A program made the translations under genes and the position numbers. The notes below the pieces were generated by a model that saw only the letters and a program-made list of their open reading frames with translations, made no database searches and was not told where the DNA came from. From Stutzerimonas stutzeri (GTDB lineage: Bacteria; Pseudomonadota; Gammaproteobacteria; Pseudomonadales; Pseudomonadaceae), in the NCBI GenBank assembly GCA_002345575.1, contig DDVX01000015.1, forward strand, positions 1-64,000: 64,000 bases of DNA, written 5' to 3'. This document shows, piece after piece, positions 41,851 through 50,443 of this stretch. Every line of letters starts with the position of its first letter. Within the stretch, counting starts at the first letter, position 1.

Positions 41851-42543
41851 TCAGCGGCACATACCGAAACCGCCCATATCCACATGAAAGTGATCATGAT
41901 GCGCAGCGTTATATTCAGGGCTCAGGGTTATCCGAAAGACATCACAGGCGGCTGCCTTTACGTCTCGCAGGAAACGCGCCTTGTCGTCATCCCCTTCCCA
42001 GTCACGGGCAACGGTGATGCGCGTGCCGTCCTCAAGGTGAAAACCGGCCAGGTCCAGCGCGTTGGCCGATGCATGCTGGCTGCGCCGATTGCTGCGGGCA
42101 ATGTTGCGGCAGGCGAAGCTGCCGAAGTGGTCGACTCTTACCACCGACTGGCCGAACACCTGCTGCGCTGCTGGCTGTAGGCCGTGACGTTCAAACAGCG
42201 CATAAGCTGCCGCCAGTGGGCAGGTCGCTAGAAAGGCACCGTTGAAGCGAACCTCGGAGCGGTTGATTCGCACGGCATTCTCCACTGGGCACCCCGCCTG
42301 TGGAGTACTGTCGGGGACCGCCACATAAGTCAGGCTCGAGCTTGCCAGCGCCTGCTCGCATAGCGAACGGTCTTCTTGCAGGCGACGTAGTTTGAGCGGC
42401 GTCAGCAGGTTTGGTGTGGCCTGGATATCGAGCGGTGCCCAGGGATTCCATTGTGGCGGCACATCGATATGACCACGCCACACGCCGAAGGCGAAGCCTG
42501 CCAGCAATACGAGTACCAGTAGAAAGAATCGTCCAAAGGTCAT
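41851..42543 (-). CDS. Extensin-family protein
   Basis: This protein has 230 residues. An N-terminal membrane segment (FFLLVLVLLAGFAFGVW) leads to a periplasmic extensin-like domain with SSLTYV, CPVENAVRI, HASANALDLAGFHLEDG and HHDHFHVDMG, the last being a metal-binding-like HxHxxH pattern seen in peptidase-fold relatives. Conserved cysteines support a periplasmic location. The role is unknown; the domain resembles cell-wall peptidases of the VanY/LAS type. Confidence 0.82.
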   Translation of the reverse strand: MTFGRFFLLVLVLLAGFAFGVWRGHIDVPPQWNPWAPLDIQATPNLLTPLKLRRLQEDRSLCEQALASSSLTYVAVPDSTPQAGCPVENAVRINRSEVRFNGAFLATCPLAAAYALFERHGLQPAAQQVFGQSVVRVDHFGSFACRNIARSNRRSQHASANALDLAGFHLEDGTRITVARDWEGDDDKARFLRDVKAAACDVFRITLSPEYNAAHHDHFHVDMGGFGMCR

Positions 42544-42850
42544 GCTTTATAGGCAGCGCAACGGGACGGAAGTTGGTTGGAATATTCGGGCTATTACAAC
42601 GCTATGTTTCGTGGGGCAATCCGGTTTTTTGGGAACGGCTTTGTCCCGAGCACACCGCGAAACTTGCGGCCGAAGCTGCCGTGCAAATACTGAATCTGAT
42701 ACTGATATCGCCGCGCAAAAGCTTCGCATCGAGCTGCCTTCCCACGGATCGCGCTGCTTTCATGGAAGGCGCCCCGCGGCGAATGGTGGCCAAAGCCTTG
42801 GTGAAAGCCCTTTGCACCTCAAGCACCTGTAATTGCCTTTATAAAGCTCG
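42544..42850. other. Intergenic stretch with REP-like copies
   Basis: No gene is seen. It contains two opposed REP-like units, GCTTCGCATCGAGCTGCCTT near 42721 and GGAAGGCGCCCCGCGGCGAA near 42765. Confidence 0.5.
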
Positions 42851-43708
42851 TCAGTCGTCCAGCAGGGACAGCTGCGGCGCTTGATAAAGGGACGGCAGCG
42901 GCGGCAACCCTGGCAGGCGTTCAGTCAGCTGGGCATGGAAGCGCTGCGCCAGTTCTGGCGCTCGGTGGTTGTCCGGCGTATGTAGATAGACATGGGGCGA
43001 CTTGCCGGCTTCGATCCAGCTCGCCACTTTATCCAGCCAGGGCGCCATAAAGCTGTCATTCGCCTCCAGCTGCGGATGGCCGATGAAGCGCAGTTGCGGG
43101 GATTGGCTGAACGCTGTTGGGCGCACTGGAACACGGGGCTTCTTGCTCTGCGCGTGCAGCACGCCAGGGTCTGGGGAACGACAACTGAACAGTGCGCGAG
43201 AATCCAGGCAGATGCGCTCGACACCATGGTTGAGCAAAAGGCGGTTCAACGCACGCTCTTCCTCGCCGCGCGCAAAGAACGCCGAGTGCCGGACCTCCAC
43301 CGCTAACGGCGCACTGAAGTCGTCGATCAGCCTCGCAAGTTCATTGAGACGATTGGGGCCGAAGCTCGCCGGCAATTGCAGCCAGAACGGCGTTACCCGT
43401 GCAGCCAGCGGTGCCAGTAACTGCCGAAAAGCCAGCGCCAGATCCAGCACTTCATGCAGATTGTCCGCCTGGCTGACTTCGCGTGGCAGCTTGGCACTGA
43501 AGCGAAAACCCTCGGGCATCACGCTGGCCCAACGCTCTACCTTCGCTTCAGAGGGCCAGGCGTAAAGCGTAGTGTTGCCCTCTACGCTATTGAACGTCGC
43601 GCAGTAGCGGGCAAGAAATTCAGAGGTGGGCGTAGCCGTCGGGTACAGCGAGCCCAACCAGGCGCTTTCGTTCCAGGAGGGGCAACCAAGAAAATAAGGA
43701 AGGTTCAA
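42851..43708 (-). CDS. DUF72 domain protein
   Basis: This protein has 285 residues with a TIM-barrel fold of the DUF72 (YecE-like) family: FLGCPSWNESAWLGSLYP at the start, FNSVEGNTTLYAWPSEAKVERW, FRFSAKLPREVSQ and AVEVRHSAFF. The function is unknown. The start lies 57 bases inside the noncoding gap from nothing else, and the next gene on the same strand is 13 bases away. Confidence 0.88.
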   Translation of the reverse strand: MNLPYFLGCPSWNESAWLGSLYPTATPTSEFLARYCATFNSVEGNTTLYAWPSEAKVERWASVMPEGFRFSAKLPREVSQADNLHEVLDLALAFRQLLAPLAARVTPFWLQLPASFGPNRLNELARLIDDFSAPLAVEVRHSAFFARGEEERALNRLLLNHGVERICLDSRALFSCRSPDPGVLHAQSKKPRVPVRPTAFSQSPQLRFIGHPQLEANDSFMAPWLDKVASWIEAGKSPHVYLHTPDNHRAPELAQRFHAQLTERLPGLPPLPSLYQAPQLSLLDD

Positions 43709-43721
43709 CGCAACCGTTCAC

Positions 43722-44081
43722 TCAGGCGTAGAGATCCAGCCCGAGCACTTCATGGGCATCCAGATCGACAGTAAAGCTGGCTGTAGTGCTATAGCTTTGC
43801 AGGGCCTGGGCGGCGCGGCTGGTCAGTGGCCGCTCCATCATGGCTTCGAAACGGGCCGGCATGAAATCGCCCGGTACCTTGGTAGTCTGCTCGACAGGCT
43901 CAATTGGCTGAGGGCGCCCCAGATGCTCGTATGTGGAACTGGTCGCATTGGCCGGGACAACGGCGAATTCGTTCGCCTGCTCCGTCGCCCTTTCGCTTTC
44001 TCGATAAGGCACCGGCGCGCCGCCACGTGGAGCGGAACGATCAAGAGGATAGACAGAGGGGGCGAGACCGTTGAGGCGCAT
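43722..44081 (-). CDS. Conserved hypothetical protein
   Basis: This protein has 119 residues, rich in Pro, Ser and Thr in its first half (LNGLAPSVYPLDRSAPRGG), and ends in ALQSYSTTASFTVDLDAHEV. It has no signal peptide or membrane segment. It sits between tsaB and the DUF72 gene on the same strand. Pseudomonas genomes carry a similar uncharacterised gene beside tsaB. The function is unknown. Confidence 0.7.
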   Translation of the reverse strand: MRLNGLAPSVYPLDRSAPRGGAPVPYRESERATEQANEFAVVPANATSSTYEHLGRPQPIEPVEQTTKVPGDFMPARFEAMMERPLTSRAAQALQSYSTTASFTVDLDAHEVLGLDLYA

Positions 44082-44160
44082 TATTTACCTAATCTGGTGC
44101 GCACCTGTTCAAGTGTGCACAAACTCTAGCGGGCCGCCTAGCGCTTGGCAATGGCGCCGT

Positions 44161-44838
44161 TCAAGAAGCGGATTTAGGTGTAGCAACGTTGTCGCGCAGA
44201 TAGACGGGCTGGGCTTGGTCGGCCACGACTGCCTCACCCCGCTGCCACGCATGGCTGGCCAGCAGCAGCAGGTCTTCGGCATGGGGTAGCAAGGTCGCAT
44301 CGATAGCTGCCGGTTTGAGCAGCAAACGCTCGCCATAACCCCAGCCGGTGCCTGCACCAAACCACTGTCCGGCGCTGTCACGTGGAAGGCTGACCTGTTC
44401 CGGCGGCAACACCGCCTCGAGACCCGCGAGCCGCATTTCACCCTGCTCCAGGCGATAGCAACCCCAGTAAACCTCATCCATGCGCGCATCGATGGCTACC
44501 GCCACCTGGTCCACTCCATGCTCACGATGGGCGCGCTGGGCAATGGTCGCCAGGGTCGAGACCGGCAGAACCGGACGATCGAGCGCAAAAGCCAGCCCTT
44601 GCACCACGCCAACGGCAATCCGCACACCGGTAAAAGCGCCGGGGCCGCGGCCAAAGGCCAGCGCATCGACCGCAGACAAGGCGATGCCCGCCTCCGCCAG
44701 CAACGTCTGGACCATAGGCAGCAGCCGTTGCGCGTGCAGGCGTGGAATCACCTCGTAATGACTCAGCACCCGGCCGTCATGCAGCAGCGCAACGGAGCAG
44801 GCTTCGGTGGCGGTATCCAGGGCCAGCAGGGTGGTCAT
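44161..44838 (-). CDS. tsaB: TsaB, tRNA t6A synthesis protein
   Basis: TsaB is the scaffold partner of TsaD in making t6A on tRNAs read by ANN codons. It has 225 residues. It opens MTTLLALDTATEACSVALL and has AFGRGPGAFTGVRIAVGVVQG, the ASKHA-fold phosphate loop. The start at 44838 was chosen because it gives the normal N-terminus; longer frames upstream lack homology. The tsaB-adk-ppc order is typical of pseudomonads. Confidence 0.95.
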   Translation of the reverse strand: MTTLLALDTATEACSVALLHDGRVLSHYEVIPRLHAQRLLPMVQTLLAEAGIALSAVDALAFGRGPGAFTGVRIAVGVVQGLAFALDRPVLPVSTLATIAQRAHREHGVDQVAVAIDARMDEVYWGCYRLEQGEMRLAGLEAVLPPEQVSLPRDSAGQWFGAGTGWGYGERLLLKPAAIDATLLPHAEDLLLLASHAWQRGEAVVADQAQPVYLRDNVATPKSAS

Positions 44839-44962
44839 TGCATCGTCCAGGAGAAAAAGGGACGGCATTATAAGCGTGTCCGCAGGTGCGGACACGGGAA
44901 TTACCGAACCATAGAAACGACAACGACCCGCGAGCGGGCCGTAGCAGGGAGCCGGGAGTCAA

Positions 44963-45610
44963 TCAGCTCAGGGCAGCGAATACCTTGGCAGTGATCTCGT
45001 CCACCGAGCCTACACCCGGAACCAGGCTGTATTTCGGTGTGCCTTCAGCTGCAGAAAGCTGCTGGTAGAAATTCACCAGTGGCTTGGTCTGCGAGTGGTA
45101 GACGGACAGACGATGACGCACGGTTTCTTCCTTGTCGTCTTCGCGCTGAACCAGCTCTTCACCGGTCTCGTTATCCTTGCCAGCCACTTTCGGCGGGTTG
45201 TACTCGACGTGGTAGGTGCGGCCGGAAGCCTGGTGGAAACGGCGACCCGCGATGCGCTTGACGATCTCTTCGTCTTCCACTGCGATTTCCACGACGTGGT
45301 CAATGGTTACGCCTGCGGCTTTCAGAGCTTCTGCCTGGGGAATGGTGCGTGGGAAGCCGTCGAACAGGAAACCGTTGGCGCAATCGGACTGGGTGATGCG
45401 CTCCTTGATCAGGTCGATGATGATTTCATCGGAAACCAGACCGCCGCTAGCCATCACATCCTTGACCTTCAGACCCAACGGGCTGCCGGCCCTGACTGCT
45501 GCACGCAACATGTCGCCAGTGGAAATTTGCGGGATACCGAACTTCTCGGTAATGACGGCTGCCTGTGTGCCTTTTCCGGCACCGGGTGCTCCCAGCAGAA
45601 TTACGCGCAT
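44963..45610 (-). CDS. adk: Adenylate kinase
   Basis: Adenylate kinase interconverts ATP, ADP and AMP. It has 215 residues, the long bacterial form. The P-loop GAPGAGKGTQA is at residues 7-17, GFPRTIPQAEAL binds AMP, and the LID domain has HQASGRTYHVEYNPPKVAGK. Typical of gammaproteobacteria, no zinc cysteines are in the LID. Confidence 0.98.
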   Translation of the reverse strand: MRVILLGAPGAGKGTQAAVITEKFGIPQISTGDMLRAAVRAGSPLGLKVKDVMASGGLVSDEIIIDLIKERITQSDCANGFLFDGFPRTIPQAEALKAAGVTIDHVVEIAVEDEEIVKRIAGRRFHQASGRTYHVEYNPPKVAGKDNETGEELVQREDDKEETVRHRLSVYHSQTKPLVNFYQQLSAAEGTPKYSLVPGVGSVDEITAKVFAALS

Positions 45611-45874
45611 GGATAGTCCTCAAGTTTTAGCAAGGAGAGACCGCCAGGAACGATTGCTGCAATCCCAACTCTGGCGATCAAATAATTTGGTTTGCCGCCA
45701 TGCGACAAAAGGTGGAACACGATACACAGCACATGAAATCCCGACAAGCAGCATGCGCAAGATCACAACATGGGCTGGAAGGTCAGCCGGCACGACCGAG
45801 AAAGGAAGCTGAAAGGCTGCGTACCAATGAATGCGACCGCCGAGCCGGGCGGTCGCAGACCATCCTGAAAAAGC

Positions 45875-48511
45875 CTAGCCGGTGTTGCGTAGGCCGGCGG
45901 CGATACCCGCGACGCTCACCAGCAGCGCCTGTTCCAGCGGGCTTTCTGCCGGGTTTTGCTGATGCCGGGAGCGAGCCAGTAGCTCGATCTGCATCAGATG
46001 CAGAGGGTCGAGGTAGGTGTTGCGCAAGCTGAACGCCTCAAGGGTTTCGGGGCTGTGTGCAAGCAGTTCCGACTGTTCGGTCAGCCCTAACACAGCGACC
46101 ACTGCCTGCGACAATCGGTCACGCAAATCGTCGCCTAGTGATTTCAGCTCAGTGCTGACCAGTCGCTCATCGTAGCGTCCGGCGATTTCTGCATCGGTCT
46201 TGGCCAGAACCATTTCCAGCATGTCGATGCGTGTACTGAAGAACGGCCAGTGCTGACGCATGGTTTTCAGTTGCTCGCCTTCGCCGCGCTCCAGAGCAAT
46301 CTGCAGTGCCTGCTCCCAACCGAGCCAGGCTGGCAGCATGAGGCGGGTCTGGGTCCAGGCGAAGATCCAAGGAATCGCGCGCAAGCTCTCGACGCCACCC
46401 TCTCGTCGCTTGGACGGGCGACTGCCCAATGGCAGGCGACCAAGCTCCTGCTCGGGCGTAGCCTGACGAAAATATTCGACGAAGCCTGGGTGGTCGCGCA
46501 CCACACTGCGATAGGCATCGACGCCCGCACTGGCCAGTTGCTCCATCAGCTCGCGCCAGCCCGGCTCGGGCATCGGTGGAGGCAGCAGCGTAGCTTCAAG
46601 TACAGCGGCCAGGTAGAGGTTGAGATTCTGCTCGGCGATGTCCGGCAGGCCGAACTTGAAGCGGATCATTTCCCCCTGTTCTGTGGTGCGGAAGCGCCCC
46701 GCCACCGACCCGGGCGGCTGTGACAGGATCGCCGCATGGGCAGGTCCACCGCCGCGCCCTACCGTGCCGCCGCGACCATGGAACAGCAGCAGTTCGACTT
46801 GATGGGCGCGGCAGATCTTGACCAGGCTTTCCTGGGCACGATACTGTGCCCAGGCCGCGGCTGTGGTACCAGCATCCTTGGCGGAATCGGAATAGCCGAT
46901 CATGACCTCTTGCGGGCCGTCTAGGCGCTGCTGGTAGCCCGGCAGGCTCAGCAGCCGTTCGATACTTGGCCCCGCATTGTTCAGGTCCTCAAGCGTCTCG
47001 AACAGCGGCACCACACGCATCGAACGCTGTAGACCGGCCTCCTTGAGCAGCAACTGAACTGCCAGCACATCGGATGCCTGACGAGCCATGGAGATGACGT
47101 AGGAGCCCAGCGACTCCGCCCCCGCTTGGGCCGCCACGCGGCAGGTGGCCAGTACCTCGGCAGTCTCGCCCGAAGGCTGGAAATGCGGCGGCAGCAAGGG
47201 TCGGCGGTTGTCGAGCTCGCGTTGAAGGAAGTCCAGGCGCTGCCCTTCGTCCCACTGATCGTAGCGACCAAGGCCAAGATACTCAGTGATCTCACCCAGG
47301 GCAGCGCTGTGCCGGGCTGAATCCTGGCGGATGTCGAGTCGCACCAGGAACAGCCCGAACGCTGTGGCACGCCGTAGTGTATCGAGCAGAGCGCCATCGG
47401 CGATCACGCCCATGCCGCAGGCGTGCAGCGAGCGGTAGCAAAGCTCCAGCGGCTGACGCAGCTCGCTGTTGTCCCTCAGCACCGCTGCGGGCTCGGGGCT
47501 GCCATGTTCGCGCGGGCTGCTTGCCCAGTCTCGCGTGGCCTGCAGACGCTCGCGCAAGCCTTTGAGCAGTTCGCGATAGGGCTCGGCGGATTCGCCAGTC
47601 TGCTGTAGCAGCTCATCGCTGGCGGTCTGCATCGACAACGCCGTGATCAGGCTTTCGATGTCGCGCAGAAACAGGTCCGCAGCCATCCCGCGTGCCAATA
47701 GCAGCACTTCGTGGGTCACTGCCGCAGTTACATTGGGGTTGCCGTCGCGGTCACCGCCCATCCAGGAGGCGAAACGGATCGGTGCAGCGTCGATCGGCAG
47801 ATGCAGACCAGTGCTACGTGAGAGCACCTTGTCGGTATGCCGCAACACATTCGGCAGCGCCTGCCAGAGTGAATTCTCGATGACGGCGAAGCCCCACTTG
47901 GCCTCCTCCACCGGCGTAGGACGAATGCGGCGGATTTCCTCAGTATGCCAAGCCTCAGCGATCAGGCGTTGCAGTTGCAGCTCTATCTCGGCTAATTCCT
48001 CTGCGCTGAGGTCGCTATGGTCACGTGCGGCGAGCTGAGCGGAAATGGCGTCGTATTTCTGGATCAGAGTACGCCGCGACACCTCGGTCGGGTGCGCAGT
48101 CAGTACCAGTTCGATCTCCAGCTGGGCAACATTGCGGGCGACGAGCGCCTGATCGAAACCCTCCGCCTTGAGCCGTTCGAGCAGCCTATGCAGCACGCCG
48201 TCCTCGAAGGGTGGCGACTCTTCGGGGCGACGGCGCCGCACGCGATGCTGCTGCTCGGCAATATTGGCCAGATTGAGAAAGTGATTGAAGGCGCGGGTCA
48301 TTGGCAACAGCTCGTCGTCGCTCAACCCGCCAAGGGTTTCCTCCAGCTGCCTGGCCCCTTCAGCCGAACCGAGCCGCGCGGCCTTGGCTCCCTTGCGAAT
48401 CAGCTCGATCTTCTCGAAGAAGACGTCGCCATGCTGCGCGCGGATGGTATCGCCCAGCAACTCGCCGAGAAGATGAACATTCTCGCGCAGTCGCGCATCG
48501 ATTTTCGCCAT
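45875..48511 (-). CDS. ppc: Phosphoenolpyruvate carboxylase
   Basis: Ppc makes oxaloacetate from PEP and bicarbonate, refilling the TCA cycle. It has 878 residues. The catalytic His is in VLTAHPTEVSRRT, the flexible-loop motif is FHGRGGTVGRGGGPAHAA, and the C-terminus ends QNPAESPLEQALLVSVAGIAAGLRNTG as in the family. The 264 bases between it and adk hold no recognisable gene. Confidence 0.98.
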   Translation of the reverse strand: MAKIDARLRENVHLLGELLGDTIRAQHGDVFFEKIELIRKGAKAARLGSAEGARQLEETLGGLSDDELLPMTRAFNHFLNLANIAEQQHRVRRRRPEESPPFEDGVLHRLLERLKAEGFDQALVARNVAQLEIELVLTAHPTEVSRRTLIQKYDAISAQLAARDHSDLSAEELAEIELQLQRLIAEAWHTEEIRRIRPTPVEEAKWGFAVIENSLWQALPNVLRHTDKVLSRSTGLHLPIDAAPIRFASWMGGDRDGNPNVTAAVTHEVLLLARGMAADLFLRDIESLITALSMQTASDELLQQTGESAEPYRELLKGLRERLQATRDWASSPREHGSPEPAAVLRDNSELRQPLELCYRSLHACGMGVIADGALLDTLRRATAFGLFLVRLDIRQDSARHSAALGEITEYLGLGRYDQWDEGQRLDFLQRELDNRRPLLPPHFQPSGETAEVLATCRVAAQAGAESLGSYVISMARQASDVLAVQLLLKEAGLQRSMRVVPLFETLEDLNNAGPSIERLLSLPGYQQRLDGPQEVMIGYSDSAKDAGTTAAAWAQYRAQESLVKICRAHQVELLLFHGRGGTVGRGGGPAHAAILSQPPGSVAGRFRTTEQGEMIRFKFGLPDIAEQNLNLYLAAVLEATLLPPPMPEPGWRELMEQLASAGVDAYRSVVRDHPGFVEYFRQATPEQELGRLPLGSRPSKRREGGVESLRAIPWIFAWTQTRLMLPAWLGWEQALQIALERGEGEQLKTMRQHWPFFSTRIDMLEMVLAKTDAEIAGRYDERLVSTELKSLGDDLRDRLSQAVVAVLGLTEQSELLAHSPETLEAFSLRNTYLDPLHLMQIELLARSRHQQNPAESPLEQALLVSVAGIAAGLRNTG

Positions 48512-48778
48512 TACCCTTCCCCACTATCCGCATCGTTGAACACTGGCAAACGCTCTGCAATGCGTGCGAGCGGAGCCTGGAAGAAACATTCAAACAGAGT
48601 GCCCAGCGCACCCGACGAAGACAAGTTCTGACTACTCCTTTGGCCATTCATCGGAACGATTGCCCGTCTGCGGCCTCACAAAAGCATACCCACTCTGCTT
48701 CTTGCTCCCAGATTAGGGATCGGGCAGAGGCTGCGGGCTACACGCAAATCCTCAGGTAAACATGTACGGAGACTAGCC

Positions 48779-49165
48779 ATGAACTCAAACACCCTCGAAC
48801 GATTCCAGCTACCCAAACTGGCGGCTGTTGCACTGGGAGGGCTATTGCTGGCTGGCTGTGCCGGCAACCCACCCACCGAACAGTTTGCCGTGACCGAATC
48901 GGCCGTGCGCAGCGCAGTAAGCGCCGGTGGCACCGAGTATGCCGCGGTGGAAATGCGCACCGCGCAGGAAAAGTGGAAGCAGGCCGAGATGGCCATGCAG
49001 CAGGAGAACTATGAGGAAGCCCGCTTGCTGGCCGAGCAGGCCGAATGGGACGCTCGTGTCGCCGAGCGCAAGGCTCAGGCAGCCAAGGCGCAGAAAGCAG
49101 TTGAAGACGCCAAACAGGGCATCGACGAGCTGCGCGAAGAAAGCATGCGTAGCGTCGTTCAGTAA
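48779..49165 (+). CDS. DUF4398 lipoprotein
   Basis: This lipoprotein has 128 residues. The signal peptide ends in the lipobox LLAGC (Cys near residue 30), followed by an alpha-helical DUF4398 domain rich in Ala, Glu and Lys (AAVEMRTAQEKWKQAEMAM, EEARLLAEQAEWDARVAE). It precedes an OmpA-family lipoprotein on the same strand with a 43-base gap. A similar pair is found in many pseudomonads and may tie the outer membrane to the cell wall. Confidence 0.9.
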   Translation: MNSNTLERFQLPKLAAVALGGLLLAGCAGNPPTEQFAVTESAVRSAVSAGGTEYAAVEMRTAQEKWKQAEMAMQQENYEEARLLAEQAEWDARVAERKAQAAKAQKAVEDAKQGIDELREESMRSVVQ

Positions 49166-49208
49166 CCAGCCCGCCCGCCTCTCAAGCCTGCAAAAAGGAT
49201 GATTTCAC

Positions 49209-50012
49209 ATGAATAAATTACTGACACTGCCTACTGTTCTGGCCATGGCTATTGGCTTGGCAGCATGCTCATCGCAACCCAACCAGAACCTCGAACAGGC
49301 GCGCGGCCAGTTCACCCAGCTACAGAGCGATGCACGCTCCAGTCAGCTTGCCGCGCTGGAAACCGAAGATGCCGCAAAAATGCTGGAACGAGCCGAGAAG
49401 GCCTATCTCAACGATGCCGACGAGGAAAAGGTTGACCAGCTGGCTTATCTGACCAAGCGTCGGGTTGAGCTCGCCGAACAGACCATTGCCCTGCGCACTG
49501 CCGAACAGGACATCGAGAAGGCTTCGGCCAAACGTGCCGAAGCGCGCCTGGAATCACGCGAAGAACAGCTCAAGCGTCAGCAGGATGAAATACGCCGTCT
49601 CCAGCAGGACCTGCAGGCCAAACAGACTGAACGCGGCACCCTGGTGACGTTCGGTGATGTTCTGTTTGACTACGATAAGTCCGATCTTAAACCCGCCGGC
49701 ATGCGTGACATCCAGAAGTTGGCTGAATTTCTCAAGGAAAACCCTGATCGCAAGCTGGTGGTAGAAGGCTATACCGACAGCACGGGTTCTGATGCCTACA
49801 ACCAGCAACTGTCCGAACGCCGTGCCGAGTCCGTTCGCCGTGCCCTGACCCGCGCCGGGGTCGAGATGCAGCGGATCCAGACTGTCGGCTACGGCAAGCA
49901 ATATCCGGTTGCGAGCAACGACTCCAACTCCGGCCGTGCCATGAACCGTCGTGTGGAAGTAACGATCTCCAACGACGATCAGCGTGTAGCTCCGCGTTCT
50001 TCCATGCGCTGA
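49209..50012 (+). CDS. OmpA-family peptidoglycan-binding lipoprotein
   Basis: This protein has 267 residues. A lipobox (LAACSS) ends the signal peptide. A DUF4398-like helical part (about 30-150) leads to a C-terminal OmpA-like domain (about 160-250) with GDVLFDYDKSDLKPAG, VVEGYTDSTGSDAYNQQLSE and RRVEVTI, which binds peptidoglycan. It is probably co-transcribed with the preceding lipoprotein gene. Confidence 0.93.
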   Translation: MNKLLTLPTVLAMAIGLAACSSQPNQNLEQARGQFTQLQSDARSSQLAALETEDAAKMLERAEKAYLNDADEEKVDQLAYLTKRRVELAEQTIALRTAEQDIEKASAKRAEARLESREEQLKRQQDEIRRLQQDLQAKQTERGTLVTFGDVLFDYDKSDLKPAGMRDIQKLAEFLKENPDRKLVVEGYTDSTGSDAYNQQLSERRAESVRRALTRAGVEMQRIQTVGYGKQYPVASNDSNSGRAMNRRVEVTISNDDQRVAPRSSMR

Positions 50013-50024
50013 TTTGCAGCTGCA

Positions 50025-50044
50025 ACCCTCCAGGGACGGAGGGT
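50025..50044 (+). terminator. Terminator after the OmpA-family gene
   Basis: The stem ACCCTCC / GGAGGGT with a 6-base loop is followed by CGTTT, 13 bases past the stop codon. Confidence 0.65.
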
Positions 50045-50123
50045 CGTTTGATCCAGCCAAAATAGCCGAATAATTTCGGCCCTAATCTCGCAAACTTCTT
50101 AGCGGCATTATTCAGTCATTGCC

Positions 50124-50432
50124 TTAAAGCCCTTGCTCCGTGCAGCGCACGGCACGCTTCTTGTTATCCACAAGCACGCCCGTCAGGCCTTTTTGCTGCG
50201 TATCGAACAACACCAGCACGCCATCGATGCAGTGCGCGACTTGGGGCGCTGGCTTCAGAGACACTCGGTAATCTTCTCCAGGCACGGTCTTGAGCATTGT
50301 GTAGTCCGCCAACAGCAGCGCATCCTGCGGCTTGGCGATATGCAGATAGCCGTAGTACCAGAGCACCCCGACGGTAGCGGCAACGGCGCCCATGGCGGTG
50401 AGAATCAACGGGATGGCATTGCGTTCAGACAT
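50124..50432 (-). CDS. Small membrane protein, unknown
   Basis: This protein has 102 residues with one N-terminal transmembrane helix (IPLILTAMGAVAATVGVLWYYGY) and a short periplasmic domain with one Cys pair (HCIDGVLVLF and RCTEQGL). It follows the QEGLA-motif gene by 11 bases on the same strand, so they may be co-transcribed. I recognise no function. Confidence 0.7.
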   Translation of the reverse strand: MSERNAIPLILTAMGAVAATVGVLWYYGYLHIAKPQDALLLADYTMLKTVPGEDYRVSLKPAPQVAHCIDGVLVLFDTQQKGLTGVLVDNKKRAVRCTEQGL

Positions 50433-50443
50433 GTCTTGAGGAC

